A stretch of 64,000 nt of DNA from CAYNVQ01 sp964400735 (GCA_964400735.1 CAYNVQ010000012.1:41692-105691); one strand, 5' to 3'; shown: positions 17,952 through 26,893, counted from the stretch's first letter. Numbers and translations are program-made. Notes: generated by a model not told the origin, from the letters alone.

Positions 17952-19942
17952 GAAAGAGGAGAGAAATGGAAGTGGTGAAAAAAATGGCAGAGGTAAAAGT
18001 GATAGATAGGATGAGCAATGTGATGAAAAGAATGAGCGAATCGCCAAAGAGAATCCAGAAAAAAAGGATGGGCTTTCTTGCGGATTCGACAGAGCCGACA
18101 GGTTCAAGAGGTCCAAGAGGTCTGACAGGCTCGAAAGGCCTAAAAGGTTCGATAGGAGCAGGTCTGCTTCTGATGGTTTTTGTGTTTGCATCGATGATCC
18201 CGCTGCCGGCTACTCTAGACGCCGCCCAGGAGGCCAAGATCGCCAAAATCTCCGTCCCCCTGCGTTTCGACCATTATTACACGCTGGAGATGGTCTACGA
18301 AGCGCTTCAAGCCCTGCACAAATCCTATCCGGAATTGACCACCCTGGAGGTGGCCGGAAAGAGCGATGAGGGAAGGCTGATCTATGCCATGACCCTCAAT
18401 AATCCTAAGACCGGAAAGGCCCTGGACAAACCGGCCGTCTATGTGGACGGAAACATCCACGGCAACGAAATACAGGGCGGAGAGATCGGCCTGTATCTCC
18501 TGGATTACCTCCTGGGCAACTACGGCAAGAACAAGGAGATCACCGAACTGGTGGACAAGAAGTGCTTCTATGTGGTCCCGGTGGTCAATCCTGACGGCCG
18601 CTACCACTTTTTTGCCGACGCCAACGACCCCAACTCCAACCGCTCCCTCCGCATCCCCACCGACGACGACAGGGATGGACTGGTAGACGAGGATTTTCCC
18701 GACGACCTGGACGGCGACGGCAACATCTGCACCATGCGCAAGCGCGATTCCTTCGGTCAGTTCAAAACCAACCCGGAGGACCCACGGCTGATGGTGAGGG
18801 TCAAGCCCGGTGAGAAAGGGGAGTGGACCCTCCTGGGTGATGAAGGAATCGACAACGACGGCGATGGCCGGGTCAATGAGGATGCCGAAGGCTATGTGGA
18901 TCCCAACCGTAACTGGGGTTTCGACTGGGCTCCGCAATATGTCCAGGGGGGCGCTGGGGAATATCCCTTCTCGGGCGTGGGGATGAAAGCCTTGGCGGAG
19001 TGGCTCATCCAGCGGACCAATATATGTGTGGACTGGTCTTTCCACAATTCCGGCGGGATGAATTTGAGAGGCCCCAGCCGCAAAGGGTTGGGGGAGTATC
19101 CCCGGCAGGATATTGCCGTCTATGACTACCTCGGCAAACAGTCGGAGAGGATTCTTCCCGGCTACAGGTATCTGGTCAGCTGGAAAGACCTGTACACCAC
19201 CTATGGCGACTCCTGTGAGTTCATGACCCAGATGATGGGTGCCTACGGTTATGTAGGAGAGGTTTTCATGTCGGAGTCCGAGACGTTCCGGGGGGTGAGC
19301 GAGCGCCAGCCCGGTGGGGCGGCCGGAGGGGACGAGGGAGGCATGATGTCCATGTTGATGGGCCGGATTACGGACCTGGAGCGCCTGAGGTTCAGCGACA
19401 ACCTGACCATGGGCGAGCTCTACAAACCGTGGGCGGCCTTCAAGCATCCGACATACGGCGATATCGAGATCGGCGGCTGGGTCAAGATGAGCTCGCGGCT
19501 GTCTGCGCCCTTTATGCTCAAGGACCTGGTCCACCGCAACGCCATGGCCGTGATCTTCACCGCCAGAAACACCCCGGAGGTCAGCCTTGAAGTAACAGAG
19601 GTGAAAAAAGTCGGCAAGGGGCTCTTCAGGGTGAGGACCCGGTTGTCGAACAAAAACGCCATCCCGACCATGAGCTACCAGGCCCAGCGGGTCAAGCTCT
19701 ACCCCCAAGACATGTTGACCGTCTCCGGTGCCAAGGCCAAGGTCGTGGCCGGTGGACGACTGACCGATCCCTACAGGGATGCCGTCGTCTACAAGGAACA
19801 CCGGCCCGAACTCCAGTTTTTGGTCGTTCCTGGGTTCGGTAAGGTCGAACACGAGTTTCTGATCGAGGGAGAAGGGACCGTCACGATCCGCTACTCCTCC
19901 CGCCACGCCGGCACCCTCGCCCATACCCTCCAACTCAAATAA
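17948..19942 (+). CDS. M14 family zinc carboxypeptidase, secreted
   Basis: 664 residues; ATG 17948 overlaps the previous stop (ATGA). Zinc ligands are visible: NIHGNE with His171 and Glu174, and His366 in WSFHNSGG. The substrate-binding NRN is in DPNRNWGFDW and the likely catalytic Glu is in GYVGEVFMSE. Asp-rich inserts (DDDRDGLVDED, GIDNDGDGRVNED) look like calcium loops. The first 75 residues are unusual: a basic segment, then six Gly-X-Y triplets encoded by a 9-bp minisatellite, then a membrane/signal segment (LLLMVFVFASMIPLP). The true start could lie closer to that segment. It works outside the cytoplasm on peptides, presumably with the inactive paralog. Confidence 0.85.
   Translation: MRKRREMEVVKKMAEVKVIDRMSNVMKRMSESPKRIQKKRMGFLADSTEPTGSRGPRGLTGSKGLKGSIGAGLLLMVFVFASMIPLPATLDAAQEAKIAKISVPLRFDHYYTLEMVYEALQALHKSYPELTTLEVAGKSDEGRLIYAMTLNNPKTGKALDKPAVYVDGNIHGNEIQGGEIGLYLLDYLLGNYGKNKEITELVDKKCFYVVPVVNPDGRYHFFADANDPNSNRSLRIPTDDDRDGLVDEDFPDDLDGDGNICTMRKRDSFGQFKTNPEDPRLMVRVKPGEKGEWTLLGDEGIDNDGDGRVNEDAEGYVDPNRNWGFDWAPQYVQGGAGEYPFSGVGMKALAEWLIQRTNICVDWSFHNSGGMNLRGPSRKGLGEYPRQDIAVYDYLGKQSERILPGYRYLVSWKDLYTTYGDSCEFMTQMMGAYGYVGEVFMSESETFRGVSERQPGGAAGGDEGGMMSMLMGRITDLERLRFSDNLTMGELYKPWAAFKHPTYGDIEIGGWVKMSSRLSAPFMLKDLVHRNAMAVIFTARNTPEVSLEVTEVKKVGKGLFRVRTRLSNKNAIPTMSYQAQRVKLYPQDMLTVSGAKAKVVAGGRLTDPYRDAVVYKEHRPELQFLVVPGFGKVEHEFLIEGEGTVTIRYSSRHAGTLAHTLQLK
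18100..18157 (+). repeat. 9-bp minisatellite encoding collagen-like Gly-X-Y
   Basis: Six units of AGGTYCRAR type (AGGTTCAAG, AGGTCCAAG, AGGTCTGAC, AGGCTCGAA, AGGCCTAAA, AGGTTCGAT) lie within the M14 gene. In frame they read GSR-GPR-GLT-GSK-GLK-GSI-G, just before the signal or anchor helix. Confidence 0.85.
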
Positions 19943-20015
19943 TGGTGACAAAATAATGGTGACAGGTTACTTAATTACAAAGTTTATCGAAATACTAATT
20001 TAGTAACCTGTCACC
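19937..20015. repeat. 58-bp palindromic element, copy 8, with 14-bp border duplication
   Basis: Core 19958-20015. On the left, AAATAATGGTGACA is exactly tandem (19937-19950, 19951-19964); the first unit contains the stop codon of the M14 gene. The centre is identical to copies 5 and 7. Confidence 0.9.
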
Positions 20016-20069
20016 AATTGAGAGGTAGCGATTGACATATAGGATGGATGTATTTATGATGCAGTTGAA

Positions 20070-23000
20070 ATGGGGAGCCAGCAGGATAAAACGATCCGGT
20101 GTCCGAAATGCTTATCCATCCTTGCCGAGGAGTCCCGCTTCTGCAGCCACTGCGGATTTCCCCTCGAGGACGACCAGGGAACCCTGACCTTTACTCCCTC
20201 CCAAGAAGTCCTCAGGGATGCCAGGCTTCACTTTGCCCCGGGCGACAGCTTCGGCCCCCGCTACAAGATAATCGAGGAAATCGGACGCGGAGGCATGGGC
20301 CGGGTCTATAAAGCCCAGGACAACGAACTGGCCATTGCCGTCGCCCTCAAGATGATCCGCCCGGAATACTCCGCCAATCCCCGCTTCATCGAACAGTTCC
20401 GCCACGAAACTCTCCTGGCCCGCTCCGTCTCCCACCCCAACGTGATCAGGATCCACGACATCGGTGAAGTCAACGACATCAAGTTCATTTCCATGGATTA
20501 CATCAAAGGCCATAGCCTCAAGGAGCTCATCCATACCTCCGGCAGCCTCACCATCGAGGGCACCCTCAACATCACCCGCCAAATCTGCGAGGGCCTCAAG
20601 ATCGCCCACCAGCGCCGCATCGTCCATCAAGACCTCAACCCGCGCAACATCATGATCGACAACGATGGCCAGGTGTTCATCATGGATTTTGGAGTGGCCA
20701 AATCCATCGAAGCCCAGGTGGAGACCGAAAAAAAGGAGATCATCGGCACCCTTCCTTACATATCTCCGGAACAGGCCGTCGGAAACCCGGCCGACCAGAG
20801 ATCCGACATCTATTCGCTTGGGATCATGATCTTCGAAATGCTCACCGGATGCCGTCCCTTCGAGTCGGACTCGGCCGAGGAATACGTTAGGAAACACACG
20901 ACAGAAAAACCTCCCTGGCCCTCCAAATTCAATCCGCTGATACCTCCCTTCCTCGATCGCCTCATTCTCCGGTGCCTGGAGAAAGACCCCGACCATAGAT
21001 ACCAGGACGTGGAGGAGATCTTGAAAGACCTCGAAGAGCACAAGGAGGAATCGAGAATCTATCCTATCCCGCCTCCCGCCAAAAAAAGGCTAAAAGCGGC
21101 AGCCCTCATCCCCCTTCTCCTCGTTGCCGCCCTGCTGGTCTATCTCTTGGTACCCAAAATAAAGAGCCTGTTTGCACCCGCTCCCCCAATCGGAAAACTT
21201 TCCTTGGCCGTGCTCTATTTCGAGAATATCACCGGAGATGACTCCCTTGCCTTCTGGGGAAAAGCGCTCTCCAGCCTGATCGTACACGACTTGTCGCAAT
21301 CCAAATTCGTCCGGGTCCTCACCGAGGACCGACTGCGTGAGATTCTTCAGAGCCTCGACCTCATCGAGGCTCGAACCTATGCTTTCAACGACCTGAAAAA
21401 AGTGGGTGAAAAAGGATCGGTCCGATACATTATCAGCGGCAACTTCACCCGGGCTGAAGATATCTTCCGGATCCATGCCAACCTCCACGACATCGCCACC
21501 GGCGCCGTCATCGCTTCAACCCGCGAAGAGGGACGTGGAGATTCCACATTTTATCGATTCGTGGACAACCTCACTCCCTGGGTCAAGTCAGAATTGAAGC
21601 TCAACCGCCAGGAGATCGCCTTGGATTTCGACAGCGATGTCGGCGACATCATCACTCGAAATCCGGAAGCCCTTATGCATTTTATCCTGGGAAGGCAATA
21701 CTACAATGAAGGGAGATTCCTTCTTAGTAACGAGTCTTTTGAGGAGGCCGTAAAAATCGATCCGGAGTTCGCCCTGGCTTACCGATGTATGTCCGAGAAT
21801 TACCACTACATAGGGGATTTTGACCAGTCCAAGCGGTTTGCCCAGAAAGCCGTGGACCTCGCGGAGAACGCCTCCCTTCGAGACCGCTATCTCATCAGGG
21901 GCTGGGCCTTCACCATCCTTGAGGACACTTACGACAAGGCTATCGCCAACTATAAAGAAATGCTCAGGTATTATCCGGATGATGAAGAAGGCAATACTTC
22001 AATCGGAGCCATCTACCGAAACATGGAGGAGTGGGACCTTGCGGAGGGGCACTTCCTGAAGATTGTCGACCTCAATCCAATCATTACCTGTGGCAATCTT
22101 TCCCTTTTGTATACAGCCAAGGGGGAATATGATAAAGCGGGAAAGCTGCTTACGGCCAATAAGGAAAATTATACCAATCCTTCTTTTTTTCACTGGGAAA
22201 TGAGCCTTCTCTATCTCGCCCAGGGGAAAGTCGAGCTCGCTCTAGGGGCAATCCAGGAGGCGCTCTCCCTGGATCCGAATCTCGACCAGAATCTTGAACT
22301 GATGGGCAACGTCTATCAGTGCCGGGATGATTTTCAAAAAGCGGCGCTTGCCTACGATCAACTCCAGGAAGGGGAAACCTTGAATACGAAGATGAGAGGG
22401 ATGTACTGGACAGCACATCTGTCCCTTGCCCAGGGACAATACAGGAAGGCCGCCTCCGAGTTCATGGAGGTCGTGCGCGTGGCAGAGGAGAATGAGCTGG
22501 AGGCCGATTTGCCGGATCTGCTCGAAAAACTGGCCTATCTGAAAATGCAGATGGGAGATTTCGATCAGGCGCTCGCTATACTGGATCGAGCACGGGTGGT
22601 CGCCTCGAAGATCAGGTTTGTCACCGATATCATGTTGGCCCATTGTTTTTCCGGGATCATCAATGTACGTCAAGGGAATTTCGTCGAGGCCAAGAACCGG
22701 GCCGCTGAGTTGAGGAAGGTCATCGAAGAGAGGAAAATTCCTAAGCATCAGAGGTATTACTATCATTTGATGGGCCTGATCGCCGCCGGAGAAGGGTTGC
22801 GGACAGAAGCCGCCGAGTATTTCGAAAAGGCGCTGGCCCTCCTTTCTCGTCAGTACGAAGTCTTCGACATGCACGCTTTTTTCCTCTATCCCTATGCTGT
22901 GATGAGCTTCGAGAGAGGGGAGCTGGAAGGGGCCCAGCAACGATTCGAGAGGATCGTCAATTTGACGACAGGGCGTCTCCAGTGGGGGGATTTGTACGCC

Positions 23001-23165
23001 TTGAGCCACTACTGGCTGGGAAAGATTTACCAGCAGAAAGGATGGGAGGGGAAGGCCCTCGAAAGCTATGAAAATTTTTTATCTCTCTGGGAAAAGGCCG
23101 ATGAGGGATGTGTGGAGGTCGAAGATGCCAGGAAGGAGTTGCCGAAACTGAAGGGCAAATCGTAG
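20070..23165 (+). CDS. zinc-ribbon Ser/Thr kinase with TolB-like and TPR domains
   Basis: 1031 residues. Residues 11-28 form a zinc ribbon (CPKC ... CSHC). A Hanks-type kinase follows: glycine loop GRGGMGRVYKA near 72, ATP lysine in VALKMI, catalytic loop HQDLNPRN near 185 (the usual HRDLKPxN with R to Q and K to N), DFG in MDFGVAK and SPEQ. One membrane helix lies at about 343-365 (LIPLLLVAALLVYLLVP). Next comes a TolB/FlgO N-terminal-like domain (SLAVLYFENITGDDSLAFWGK) and about 10 TPR units to the end. This architecture senses outside the membrane and phosphorylates cytoplasmic proteins; targets are unknown. The start is the only in-frame ATG upstream of the zinc ribbon; its ribosome-binding site is weak. 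Confidence 0.9.
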   Translation: MGSQQDKTIRCPKCLSILAEESRFCSHCGFPLEDDQGTLTFTPSQEVLRDARLHFAPGDSFGPRYKIIEEIGRGGMGRVYKAQDNELAIAVALKMIRPEYSANPRFIEQFRHETLLARSVSHPNVIRIHDIGEVNDIKFISMDYIKGHSLKELIHTSGSLTIEGTLNITRQICEGLKIAHQRRIVHQDLNPRNIMIDNDGQVFIMDFGVAKSIEAQVETEKKEIIGTLPYISPEQAVGNPADQRSDIYSLGIMIFEMLTGCRPFESDSAEEYVRKHTTEKPPWPSKFNPLIPPFLDRLILRCLEKDPDHRYQDVEEILKDLEEHKEESRIYPIPPPAKKRLKAAALIPLLLVAALLVYLLVPKIKSLFAPAPPIGKLSLAVLYFENITGDDSLAFWGKALSSLIVHDLSQSKFVRVLTEDRLREILQSLDLIEARTYAFNDLKKVGEKGSVRYIISGNFTRAEDIFRIHANLHDIATGAVIASTREEGRGDSTFYRFVDNLTPWVKSELKLNRQEIALDFDSDVGDIITRNPEALMHFILGRQYYNEGRFLLSNESFEEAVKIDPEFALAYRCMSENYHYIGDFDQSKRFAQKAVDLAENASLRDRYLIRGWAFTILEDTYDKAIANYKEMLRYYPDDEEGNTSIGAIYRNMEEWDLAEGHFLKIVDLNPIITCGNLSLLYTAKGEYDKAGKLLTANKENYTNPSFFHWEMSLLYLAQGKVELALGAIQEALSLDPNLDQNLELMGNVYQCRDDFQKAALAYDQLQEGETLNTKMRGMYWTAHLSLAQGQYRKAASEFMEVVRVAEENELEADLPDLLEKLAYLKMQMGDFDQALAILDRARVVASKIRFVTDIMLAHCFSGIINVRQGNFVEAKNRAAELRKVIEERKIPKHQRYYYHLMGLIAAGEGLRTEAAEYFEKALALLSRQYEVFDMHAFFLYPYAVMSFERGELEGAQQRFERIVNLTTGRLQWGDLYALSHYWLGKIYQQKGWEGKALESYENFLSLWEKADEGCVEVEDARKELPKLKGKS

Positions 23166-23485
23166 AGGCGTCGGATGGAGGTTCATGGCTTCATGTTTCG
23201 GTTTTCGGTTCTTGGGTTAGGCTTGGCGGTTTAGGTCTCTGAGCTTAGGATTCAGGAAGAAGTCACGAAGGTTGAGGTTGGGTTTCGTGTTTTTTTGTCT
23301 ATTTTCTTTTTTTTAGCAAAACCTTTGCAGAATCCCCCGTGGCTTGCCGCAAGGAGCTTCACTCTTCGGTTTTCGCTCATAAATTTTTGGTATGAAAACT
23401 TAAGTTTCAGGATGCGGATTTGGGGGCTACTTCATATCAGCCTTCAGCCTTCAGGTTTAGATTTTAAGGATCAAGGGGTCAGGGT
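23166..23485. other. intergenic stretch, nothing supported
   Basis: 320 bp between convergent genes. It is rich in degenerate TTAGG/TTCAGG/GGTTT strings and short T runs. I see no gene, no palindromic element and no convincing terminator stem. Confidence 0.5.
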
Positions 23486-24580
23486 TTAGTTTTTTTTGAC
23501 TTCATCGAGAAACAGCATTTTCTCTTCAATAAAGAGGCGTTTCATCCGGCAGGCCCAGGAAGGGATGCGGTTTATGGCCGATCCTAGGAAAAGATTGTCG
23601 GCGGGGCAAACCTCGCATTCATGCATATCCTCGCATTGGTTGCATGGGTTGGTCGGGGTCGAAAATTTGTCGACTCGTAGGTTGGAGTAATTGGAGAGAA
23701 TGGCCGGATATATGTTTTGGTGGGCGGCCATGAAGGCCTCCAGGCGGCCGAAACAGAATCGATGGTAGGCGGGGTCGGCTTTTTTTGCCTTGAAATAGTC
23801 GAAAAACAGGCTGCATCCCCAAATATTTTCGTCCGGGGTGAGGCACAGCCTGTCCTTCCCGGCGGTGCAGGTGAAAGGGGCGGCGGCCAATCTAGGTCTG
23901 AATCTGGGTCTGAAATTGACGAGAGGGATATGCCCTGTTTGGCGAAAGAGGACCGATAAAGAGTCGCGCAGCCGCCCCAGTTCTGTTTTGAAGCTCGATA
24001 GAGAGGATTCGTCCCATGGAGAAAGCCTGGAGAATCCGATACCGATGTTCTTGACGCCCTTGCTGCAGATGAGAAGAACCGACTCGGTAAGATATCTCAG
24101 CGTTTCCGGAGTGAACACGCTGTTCGTTTCCAAATCGATATTTGGGGAATCGCAGAGATTCTTCAGGGAGGAGATGATTTGGGAAAAGCTGCCTTTTTGT
24201 TTGGTGATATCCTGGGCAAGTCCATCGAAGCTCAGGAGCACCGAGAAATGATGGCGGTCAAGAAAACGGACCTTATCTTCGTCGAGGAGGCTTCCGTTGG
24301 TGCTGATGGAGTACCGGAAGTGTTTGCCGTGCCCGGGGGAGAGCCGATGGAGGCGCGCCACCGTGTATTCGATTCTATCCCAAGCCAAGAGGGGTTCGCC
24401 GCCGTAAAAGTTGATGGTGCAGTCAGGGGCAAAATAGGGCAGAAGGAATTCGAGAGCTTTGTCGATGGTGGAAATCTCAAGGAAGGTGTTTCTCTTTTGC
24501 TGGTAGCAATAGCTGCACCTGAAGTTGCATTCCTCGGTCATGAAAAGGGTGAAGAATGGGAGACTTTCGAGTTTTAGCAT
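23486..24580 (-). CDS. radical SAM/SPASM peptide maturase
   Basis: 364 residues. The radical SAM motif is CNFRCSYC with Cys18, Cys22 and Cys25, and the SAM-binding GGEPLL is in INFYGGEPLLAWD. The C-terminal SPASM domain is complete: CTAGKDRLCLTPDENIWGC, then CNQCEDMHECEVC, then a last Cys in WACRMKR, enough for two auxiliary 4Fe-4S clusters as in anSME, sactipeptide and ranthipeptide maturases. A 59-codon gene with a Gly-Gly-Cys tail lies 87 bp upstream on the same strand and is the likely substrate. Family knowledge suggests that thioether or C-C crosslinks are installed on the peptide; which bond forms here is inference. The start at 24580 is MLKLES. Confidence 0.88.
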   Translation of the reverse strand: MLKLESLPFFTLFMTEECNFRCSYCYQQKRNTFLEISTIDKALEFLLPYFAPDCTINFYGGEPLLAWDRIEYTVARLHRLSPGHGKHFRYSISTNGSLLDEDKVRFLDRHHFSVLLSFDGLAQDITKQKGSFSQIISSLKNLCDSPNIDLETNSVFTPETLRYLTESVLLICSKGVKNIGIGFSRLSPWDESSLSSFKTELGRLRDSLSVLFRQTGHIPLVNFRPRFRPRLAAAPFTCTAGKDRLCLTPDENIWGCSLFFDYFKAKKADPAYHRFCFGRLEAFMAAHQNIYPAILSNYSNLRVDKFSTPTNPCNQCEDMHECEVCPADNLFLGSAINRIPSWACRMKRLFIEEKMLFLDEVKKN

Positions 24581-24667
24581 GGTCGGTGAAGGGGGTAGAG
24601 AAGAGCTCTTCTTTGCGGAGCCAGTGTAGGAAGAGAGAAAAAGATCAGCAGAAGAGGTTCGATGCGG

Positions 24668-24847
24668 CTAGAGGTTGGGATAGCGTTTCTTGCCGCCCAA
24701 ACATCCACCGAGTGTAGCAAAAAGTTCTTGTGATTTTTGGGATATGCTATCCTGGGCTTCGGCCATGATTTCGACAATTTCATCCATTAATTCGTTTGCC
24801 TTTTGATGGATCTCATCGAGATTTTTAGGTTTGTTTTCTTCGTTCAT
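24668..24847 (-). CDS. candidate RiPP precursor peptide, 59 residues
   Basis: A 60-codon frame (including stop). Its ATG at 24847 is preceded by a strong ribosome-binding site (GGAGGGG, 4-5 nt away) and a good promoter. The first 43 residues are charged and helix-prone (MNEENKPKNLDEIHQKANEL, then MDEIVEIMAEAQDS), as in a leader peptide. The tail is ATLGGCLGGKKRYPNL, with the only cysteine between two Gly-Gly pairs. The next gene downstream is a radical SAM/SPASM maturase. I do not recognise the family. The assignment as precursor rests on size, leader/core layout, expression signals and neighbour; alternatively it is a small partner protein. Confidence 0.7.
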   Translation of the reverse strand: MNEENKPKNLDEIHQKANELMDEIVEIMAEAQDSISQKSQELFATLGGCLGGKKRYPNL

Positions 24848-24875
24848 GATTCCCCTCCATGGCGATTACCTCTGT

Positions 24876-24904
24876 AATATATCTTCCCCTGGCCCTCAAG
24901 TCAA
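24876..24904 (-). promoter_or_regulatory. sigma70-type promoter of the RiPP-like operon
   Basis: On the minus strand: TTGACT (24904-24899), a 17-bp spacer, TATATT (24881-24876). Predicted transcription starts near 24869, about 22 nt before the peptide ATG. This is the best promoter match in the window. Confidence 0.6.
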
Positions 24905-24932
24905 CCTCTATTTTATTGGTGACGACTTATTT

Positions 24933-24990
24933 GGTGACAGGTTACTAAATTATTATTTCGATATGATTTCTAATTTAGTAACCTGTCACC
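24933..24990. repeat. 58-bp palindromic element, copy 9
   Basis: A complete copy between divergent genes. A second TTATTGGTGAC lies 16 bp to the left (24914-24923), a partial echo of the border duplications seen at other copies. Confidence 0.88.
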
Positions 24991-25002
24991 GTTTTTAAAG
25001 CC

Positions 25003-25047
25003 ACGGAATTAGGCTATGTTGATTTTTGACGGAATTAGGCAGATAAT
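25003..25047 (+). promoter_or_regulatory. promoter with 12-bp direct repeat
   Basis: TTGATT (25019-25024), a 17-bp spacer, GATAAT (25042-25047), upstream of the gene at 25088. The 12-mer ACGGAATTAGGC occurs at 25003-25014 and again inside the spacer at 25029-25040, 26 bp apart. This arrangement could be an operator bound by a dimeric regulator. Confidence 0.4.
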
Positions 25048-25087
25048 ACAAAAGATGTAATTTGAGTTAAAAATGGAGGTATTCACG

Positions 25088-25852
25088 ATGGATCTAAGAA
25101 AAAGTCTCAGGGTTTTAGGATTGGTTTTCGTCATGGTCTGTGTAGCGGTGCCCCTCGCTTTGCAGGCCGACGTATACATCAAACAGAAAAATCACACCGA
25201 CGGCTTCTCCATGATGGGACAGAGTCAGCCTCCCCAGGACATGGAATTCGAGATCTGGATGTCCCCGGACAAAGCCAGGATGAACCAAGGTGAGGATGTC
25301 ACCATTATCGTCAGAACGGATAAGGGTGTGATGTACATGATCAACCATAAGGAAATGAAGTATACCGAAATGCCGGTCAGCGGAGCAGGGGATATCCTTT
25401 CGGCTGGCCTTGCCAGCGCTGACATGTCGGACGAAGAAAAGGCCCAGGCGCAGAAAATGATGAAGGGATTTTCCCAGATGATGAAACCAAAAGTCAGTGT
25501 AACCGAAACAGGGGAGACCCAAAAGATCAAGAACTGGAACTGCAAAAAATACATCATGACCATGGAGATGATGGGGACAAAGACCACTCAAGAACTTTGG
25601 GCTACACAAGATATAAAGATCGATTTCGAGCTTTACCGCGCCCTCGCCATGTCGATGATGTCCCAGATGCCGGGCCTCGAAGACATGATGAAGGAAATGG
25701 AAAAAATAAAGGGCATTACCGTCCTGTCCACAGGGACCACATCCATGATGGGAACGGACGTGAAGTCCACACAGGAACTTCTGGAGGTATCTGAAAAATC
25801 AGCGCCGGCCGGAGCTTATGAAGTTCCCTCCGGCTATGCAAAGGAAAAATGA
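25088..25852 (+). CDS. secreted DUF4412-like protein
   Basis: 254 residues from ATG 25088. GGAGGT at 25075-25080 is properly spaced for this start, whereas the ATG at 25073 would overlap that site. The signal peptide ends around LALQADVYIKQ. The mature part is methionine-rich and beta-strand-like (FEIWMSPDKARMN, VMYMINHKEMKYTEM, KIKNWNCKKYIMTMEMMGTK, ELWATQDIKI), with a helical Met-rich middle. This resembles the DUF4412 family of periplasmic proteins of unknown function. It is flanked by palindromic elements on both sides and has its own promoter, so it is probably monocistronic. Confidence 0.7.
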   Translation: MDLRKSLRVLGLVFVMVCVAVPLALQADVYIKQKNHTDGFSMMGQSQPPQDMEFEIWMSPDKARMNQGEDVTIIVRTDKGVMYMINHKEMKYTEMPVSGAGDILSAGLASADMSDEEKAQAQKMMKGFSQMMKPKVSVTETGETQKIKNWNCKKYIMTMEMMGTKTTQELWATQDIKIDFELYRALAMSMMSQMPGLEDMMKEMEKIKGITVLSTGTTSMMGTDVKSTQELLEVSEKSAPAGAYEVPSGYAKEK

Positions 25853-25862
25853 TATTAATTTT

Positions 25863-25920
25863 GGTGACAGGTAACTTAATTATTTTTCCGATAGATTTCG
25901 TAATTTAGTAACCTGTCACC
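25863..25920. repeat. 58-bp palindromic element, copy 10
   Basis: A complete copy with one arm change (GGTAAC for GGTTAC), between convergent genes. The centre TTTTTCCGATAGATTTCG resembles the two centres of copy 11. Confidence 0.9.
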
Positions 25921-25957
25921 AGTTGGATGGCTCACCAAACAGAGAACACTATATAGG

Positions 25958-26893
25958 TTAGCTCAGGTACAGATTTTTCAGGATGAGGGCGTCGCGCTCC
26001 TGGATGGGGCTCTCACAGATCACTGTCCCTTTCACCCCTGCATCCTTCAGAGCCTGCACCCACTCATCGTAGCGAAAATCCGAATCGTCCAGATTCAGGT
26101 GCTTCATCTCTCCTTTAGCGTTATACTCTACGCCCGACACATGGACGTGCACCTTCTTCAGGGCCACTTCCCCCAGTTTCTTCCCGATTTTTCTCAAAAT
26201 CCGGTCGAACGCCCGGTAGCTGTTGGCCTTCCTTCCTCCCTCCCGAGCATGTATGTGCGAAAAATCCACACACGGCAGCAGCCCGTCCACTTCCCTGCAC
26301 AGCCTCAATATCTCATCTAGCGACCCGAACTGACTCTTCTTCCCCATGGTCTCAGGCCTCATCACCACGCCGCTCCTTTCCGCCCTTAGGATCGACACCA
26401 CCTCGCTGATTCCCCTCTTTATGTTCTGGAACGTCCTTTCTTCTCTATCCTTATCCCTATCCATCACATCCTTCGAATAATAACCGCAGTGGAACACCAC
26501 ACTCTCTGCCCCGCATTTCTCGGCCATCCTTGCCGAGGCCAATAACCGTTCCATACTGGCCAGCCTTTTCCCCTCCTCAGCCGCGTTTAAATTCACATAA
26601 TACGGGGCATGGACGCTCAACTTCACTCCCTTTTCTATGGCGGCCTTACCCACCATCTCTGCCGTGTCTCCTCCCATCTTCACCCCTTTGACGAATTCCA
26701 CCTCCAGACAATCCAATCCAAGCTCCGCAACCCTATGGATGCCCTCAATTGTGGATGTTCCCCCCGTCGACTTGGGAACTCCTGCAGTTCCGAACAGAAG
26801 CAACCCCCTGGATTTGGCTAGGAAAAGACCTCCCAGCGATCCAGACTTACCGTTCCCTCCCTTCTCAGAAGCACACATCTTCGGCCTTTCCAT
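25958..26893 (-). CDS. endonuclease IV / xylose isomerase-like TIM barrel protein
   Basis: 311 residues from ATG 26893; ATG 26878 (MCASEKGG) or a start just before LLFGTAGVP are alternatives, since the first 30 residues look non-family. The barrel carries the metal ligands expected of endonuclease IV relatives: [42 protein letters not shown] and CESP. These match AP endonuclease 2-type proteins, some of which repair abasic DNA and others of which isomerise sugars. The gene begins inside the end of thiC (29-bp overlap for the longest form), so the two are expressed together. Which reaction it performs is open. Confidence 0.8.
   Translation of the reverse strand: MERPKMCASEKGGNGKSGSLGGLFLAKSRGLLLFGTAGVPKSTGGTSTIEGIHRVAELGLDCLEVEFVKGVKMGGDTAEMVGKAAIEKGVKLSVHAPYYVNLNAAEEGKRLASMERLLASARMAEKCGAESVVFHCGYYSKDVMDRDKDREERTFQNIKRGISEVVSILRAERSGVVMRPETMGKKSQFGSLDEILRLCREVDGLLPCVDFSHIHAREGGRKANSYRAFDRILRKIGKKLGEVALKKVHVHVSGVEYNAKGEMKHLNLDDSDFRYDEWVQALKDAGVKGTVICESPIQERDALILKNLYLS

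Noticed and set aside
17088..18191. Minus-strand frame of 367 codons
   Set aside because: Shadow of the inactive M14 gene; no start signal and a low-complexity product.
18215..19951. Long minus-strand frame of 578 codons
   Set aside because: It mirrors the M14 peptidase gene; the plus-strand product has full family motifs and the reverse frame is a GC-bias shadow.
20112..21041. Minus-strand frame of 309 codons
   Set aside because: Shadow of the kinase gene; the kinase motifs are unambiguous.
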